From assembly GCA_013399875.1 (NCBI GenBank), contig VXAZ01008120.1, forward strand, positions 1,071,268 to 1,135,267: 64,000 nucleotides of DNA, written 5' to 3'. A program made the position numbers and the translations under genes. Shown here one piece after another: positions 60,940-64,000 of this stretch. Under the pieces are notes generated by a model. The model saw only the letters and a list, made by a program, of their open reading frames with translations, did no database searches and was not told where the DNA came from. This DNA is from Gymnorhina tibicen (lineage: Eukaryota; Chordata; Aves; Passeriformes; Artamidae). Numbering within the stretch: the stretch's first letter is position 1; every line of letters starts with the position of its first letter.

Positions 60940-61009
60940 GGTATCATCCATATTAATGCCACANTACAGTGGGGGCTGTGAGGGAGGTATCATCCATATT
61001 AATGCCACA
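60940..61009 (+). repeat. 24-bp direct repeat flanking an N: probable assembly join
   Basis: A 24-bp stretch starting 'ggtatcatccatattaatgc' occurs at 60940-60963 and, identical, at 60986-61009. Between them is the only ambiguous base of the window (N at 60964) and a 21-base insert whose core matches 60446-60461. This looks like two contig ends placed side by side with a failed overlap. Confidence 0.85.
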
Positions 61010-61646
61010 TGCAATTTAAACATAGTGACATTAATAACAAATCTAACATATCTGACATAGTAATGCGTTTAGCTCTTTAAAAACACCTCTACCAGTTTGA
61101 TATTCCTAATGTCTATGCTTTGTATCCTGCTGGAACAATAGTAAACCTAGGGGGTCTGTTTAGACAGTGTATTTATGGCCAATTGTTTGGTCTATGATTC
61201 TTCTGGAGAAATCATCCTGAAATGGCCACTCCCAAACTACTGATTAGGAGTGAAAATTCATCAAGGCTCCCGTACTGAACTGAGTTCATGCACCCATTGA
61301 GAGAACACGCAAGGATGATGAAAGATACCTCTCCAGAAATTTGGATCCTCAGTTTGTGAGTGATGAAGGATCTCAGTTCATCTTGTTGTCTTGTTGCACT
61401 GAATAATTCAAACAAGTGTAATTGTAATCATCAGTCAGTGCAGTCAGCAGCAAAGTTGCAGCAGAGTACCTGAGAAAAGAGCACGGCCAGAAAGCACATC
61501 AGCCATGTTCATTCTCCTGTTGTGTGCAGTTACTTCATAGCACTAACTGGGCTGGTGTGAATGATTGATGAAAAATAACCTCTTGCCTGAGATCAAATGA
61601 TAAATCAGTAAAGAAAGGAAACAGAGAAGGAATGAAATCTCGTGGT
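61010..61646. other. Unique DNA, no gene seen
   Basis: No repeat family or gene was recognised. Confidence 0.4.
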
Positions 61647-61695
61647 GGGGATGGCAAGGGGGGTGGAGGGGGAGGAGAGAAGTAGAGGGAGGAAG
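61647..61695 (+). other. G-rich tract, possible G-quadruplex (+ strand)
   Basis: G4 (61647-61650), G6 (61658-61663) and G5 (61668-61672) are joined by short loops, with GG pairs around them and a purine-only continuation to about 61695. A fourth full G3 tract needs the G6 run to be split or a longer loop to the GGG at about 61688. Confidence 0.5.
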
Positions 61696-64000
61696 GTGAT
61701 GAGTCCCAGAAGGCCAGGCTGAAGATGTATGTTCCTTCCGTCTCAAATAAACTCAAGCTGTTACAGGCTGATCTAAATGGCAGAAGTGGGGTTCCCCTTC
61801 CGGACTGAGGTCCTGCAGGGTTCTGTAACCTACATTCCCCAAGGAGGGAAATGTTCCTTAACCTTATTCAGGATTGTGCTTGGTGGTCTTCACAAAGGAA
61901 ATACAACCCGGGTGGCCTCGCCCCTCAGATTCTGGTGGGCCAGGCCAGCAGTAACGCAGTGATTTGGGCACCCAGCAGGTACAGAAAACTGTAGCCCAGA
62001 AGCTGCTGCCAAAACTGTATTGCTCTCATCTGCATTCATGACCTCTAACCAGTGCGACCCATTAGTCAACACTCAGCGTATCATGGGCAGCTAAATTTCA
62101 ATCATTTGGGTTTGTGCAGTCATTTTGGATGTGTTTGTGTAGCAGCCCAGCCATATAGCAAGCTGAGGCTCTCTGGCAGCTGTTAAAAGCATTTGTACTA
62201 ATGGCCTCAGGCCTGTTTGCATTTTCATGCACCTGCTGAGCTTGGAATTGGCCTCGCAACTTGATTTTAAAGGTCCACAATCCCACTGGGGTTTCTTCAG
62301 TAGAAAGCCATTATTTATGGCCTTGTATTAAACAAGAAAAAAAAATAAGACTGCATCTTCTACTGGCCTTGAATTCAGGAACACCAGTTTCTTAGGATCA
62401 AACTGGTGCTGTATTGAGTGTTTCTTATCTCATTTCCAAGTACTGTTACACAACCTGGTAGTATGCAATGATCTCTTAGAAGATGAATCTTTTTTTCTAT
62501 ACAGGTTTTGTATTATATGCACATTCAGATGTGTATTTGAAAGTAAGAATATCTGGTTTTGTTTCTCAAAACTATGTAAGAAAGTCACTGTTTGAGATTA
62601 TGGCAGTTTTGTTTGTTTATTTGTTGGTTTTTTTGCATTATGGCCCAAAGTTTCATATTTTATAAAGTTGTTATGTGTTTTAATGTTGTTGCTGTTGCTG
62701 TTTCTGTTGCTGTGCGCTTTGGTCTGCATTTAGTGACAGTGAGTCATACAGAAGGTGCACTCTGTCCTTCTTGCAAGTGAGGAATATTCTCATCATCTCT
62801 GTAAATACTCACCTGTCCATTTCCAAATGCCTCAGGCAACCCAGACTCAGATGACGAGAACTATCTTGTTTTAAAGTCAGGCTTGACCGAGTCAAAGGCA
62901 GGAACTCTAAAAGAAGAGGAATCATTCAGAGCACTTTTTTTTGTTGTTTTTGTCCTAGTGTTAATTCTGCTGTGTTTTAATTTTCAGTGTGTGGATTTTG
63001 GAAGAAATTATTTGCTTCTTTATGGAGAATGGGATAAGGATGTGCAGCCCATCAGGCTTTGGGACAGGGCTCTCTGAAGTTTTCCTAAAGGTACTTTCTC
63101 TAAAAGAACCAGTGTCCTGTCACAGGATACTAGGATAGAATGATTTATTAGCCCTGGACTAGCCGGGTCTAACATGCTCCTACATCTCCATGCCTCCCGT
63201 CTCAGCTGTGAGCTGTGCAGTGATCCTCTCTGGGGGATCCTGCTTCACCAGCCTTTGTGCATGACTGTCCCACCAATGACCAGCACACAACTCTGCTGCA
63301 GCAACACCTGGATCACATCCGTCTGATGAGCACCATTTTTCTGTCTCCGGCACATCACATTTATAAGCCTCATTATTTGAAGTTTCCCATCTCTGAGTCA
63401 TGTTCAAAGGAAGGAAGGAAGATTAACACATCCACTCTTTAGATTTTTCTTTAAGTCTCATCAAGACTCAGGGTATAAAGTAGGCATTTCATCATGCCTG
63501 TGCCTTCTCAGATCCTACATTTCATGCCTGTGAACCAACAGCATTGTCAAAGAGGAAGAGCTTCCCTGAAACAATAGTCTCTTTCTGTTCTGTTCTGTGA
63601 ATTTTGTGATTTTACTAATAAAAGGTACAGGTGGTGTTTAACAGCCCAGTATTAAATTAGTCCTGCATCGTTCATTGCAGAGAAGAGGATAGGAGTATTA
63701 ATACTTTCAAAATAGACTAGTCCCACAGAAGGAACCTGAAAAGTGTCATCAAAGATACCCATTCAGTTTCTCATTGCAGGAAAAATATTATGGGCAAACT
63801 TTAGCCATAAGTTGATGCCACCTCTGTAACTCTACAGGTAACTAATGGAGCATTTTCCTCTCCTATTTACAAACTAAGATTTATGGATTTAAAAGTTAGG
63901 ATTTACTTCTTGAACAGGCCATTGATTTTCAATGTTTCTCTTTCCCACAAGTTTCTCTAGCCCTGCGTCTGGGCTCCTCATGTGACTGAGTATAACAAGT
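61696..64000. other. Unique DNA with a small TGTTGC-like repeat; no gene seen
   Basis: About 62681-62712 is a degenerate 'gttgctgttgctgtttctgt' run. A 43-nt exon-like segment at 62734-62776 (acceptor 'ggtctgcatttag', donor 'gtgagg') is open in two frames but has no partner. At 62080-62340 the sequence is unrepetitive, with E-box (CAGCTG) and TAAT-type words. Confidence 0.4.

Noticed and set aside
1..64000. tRNA, rRNA, snRNA genes, CRISPR arrays, phage or bacterial systems
   Set aside because: No A/B-box tRNA pattern, conserved RNA-gene core, spaced direct-repeat array or prokaryotic gene organisation was seen in reading the window.

Overview
The window reads as about 64 kb of AT-rich, gene-poor DNA from a bird. 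Five fragments of CR1 retrotransposons of the avian type carry the diagnostic 3' end (variants of 'ccttccaacc' followed by 'gattctatg'). A sixth, much older CR1-clade LINE and a distinctive avian interspersed repeat near 51.5 kb agree with this. The species cannot be told from the sequence. No complete protein-coding gene, rRNA, tRNA, CRISPR array or prokaryotic feature is visible. Every open frame above about 110 codons lies in a repeat, in a GC-rich patch, or in sequence without coding signature.

Layout. 0-10 kb: mostly unique DNA with CR1 fragments at 705-1023, 3163-3875, 8060-8158 and 9424-9950, all on the + strand, a GC-rich patch at 2.8-3.1 kb and a GGATCT-type hexamer array at 6645. 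10-27 kb: unique AT-rich DNA holding a strong G-quadruplex motif (10961), a chain of phase-compatible exon-like segments at 18.3-19.7 kb, and a perfect 21-bp-arm hairpin at 22561-22620. 27-33 kb: an exact 72-bp tandem duplication (27017), a 3 x 16-bp repeat (27813), a minus-strand CR1 (27897-28685), and an old, badly decayed LINE over roughly 31.1-32.65 kb with its 3' coding part present twice. 33-51 kb: unique DNA with a decayed coding-like stretch on the minus strand (37.7-38.3 kb), a GC-rich patch (39.46-39.88 kb), a G/T-rich tract (43.9 kb) and an isolated exon-like segment (49.6 kb). 51.35-52.05 kb: an avian repeat built of degenerate units of about 46-48 nt, which produces the longest open frame of the window. 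52-64 kb: unique DNA, a 22-bp perfect palindrome (59507), and a probable local assembly fault around a single N (60964).

Nothing here forms a pathway or operon. The window is best read as intergenic or deep intronic sequence. I did not find a clear new biological system. The items most worth checking are the 22561 hairpin, the exon chain at 18.3-19.7 kb, the misassembly signature at 60.96 kb, and the duplicated ancient LINE.
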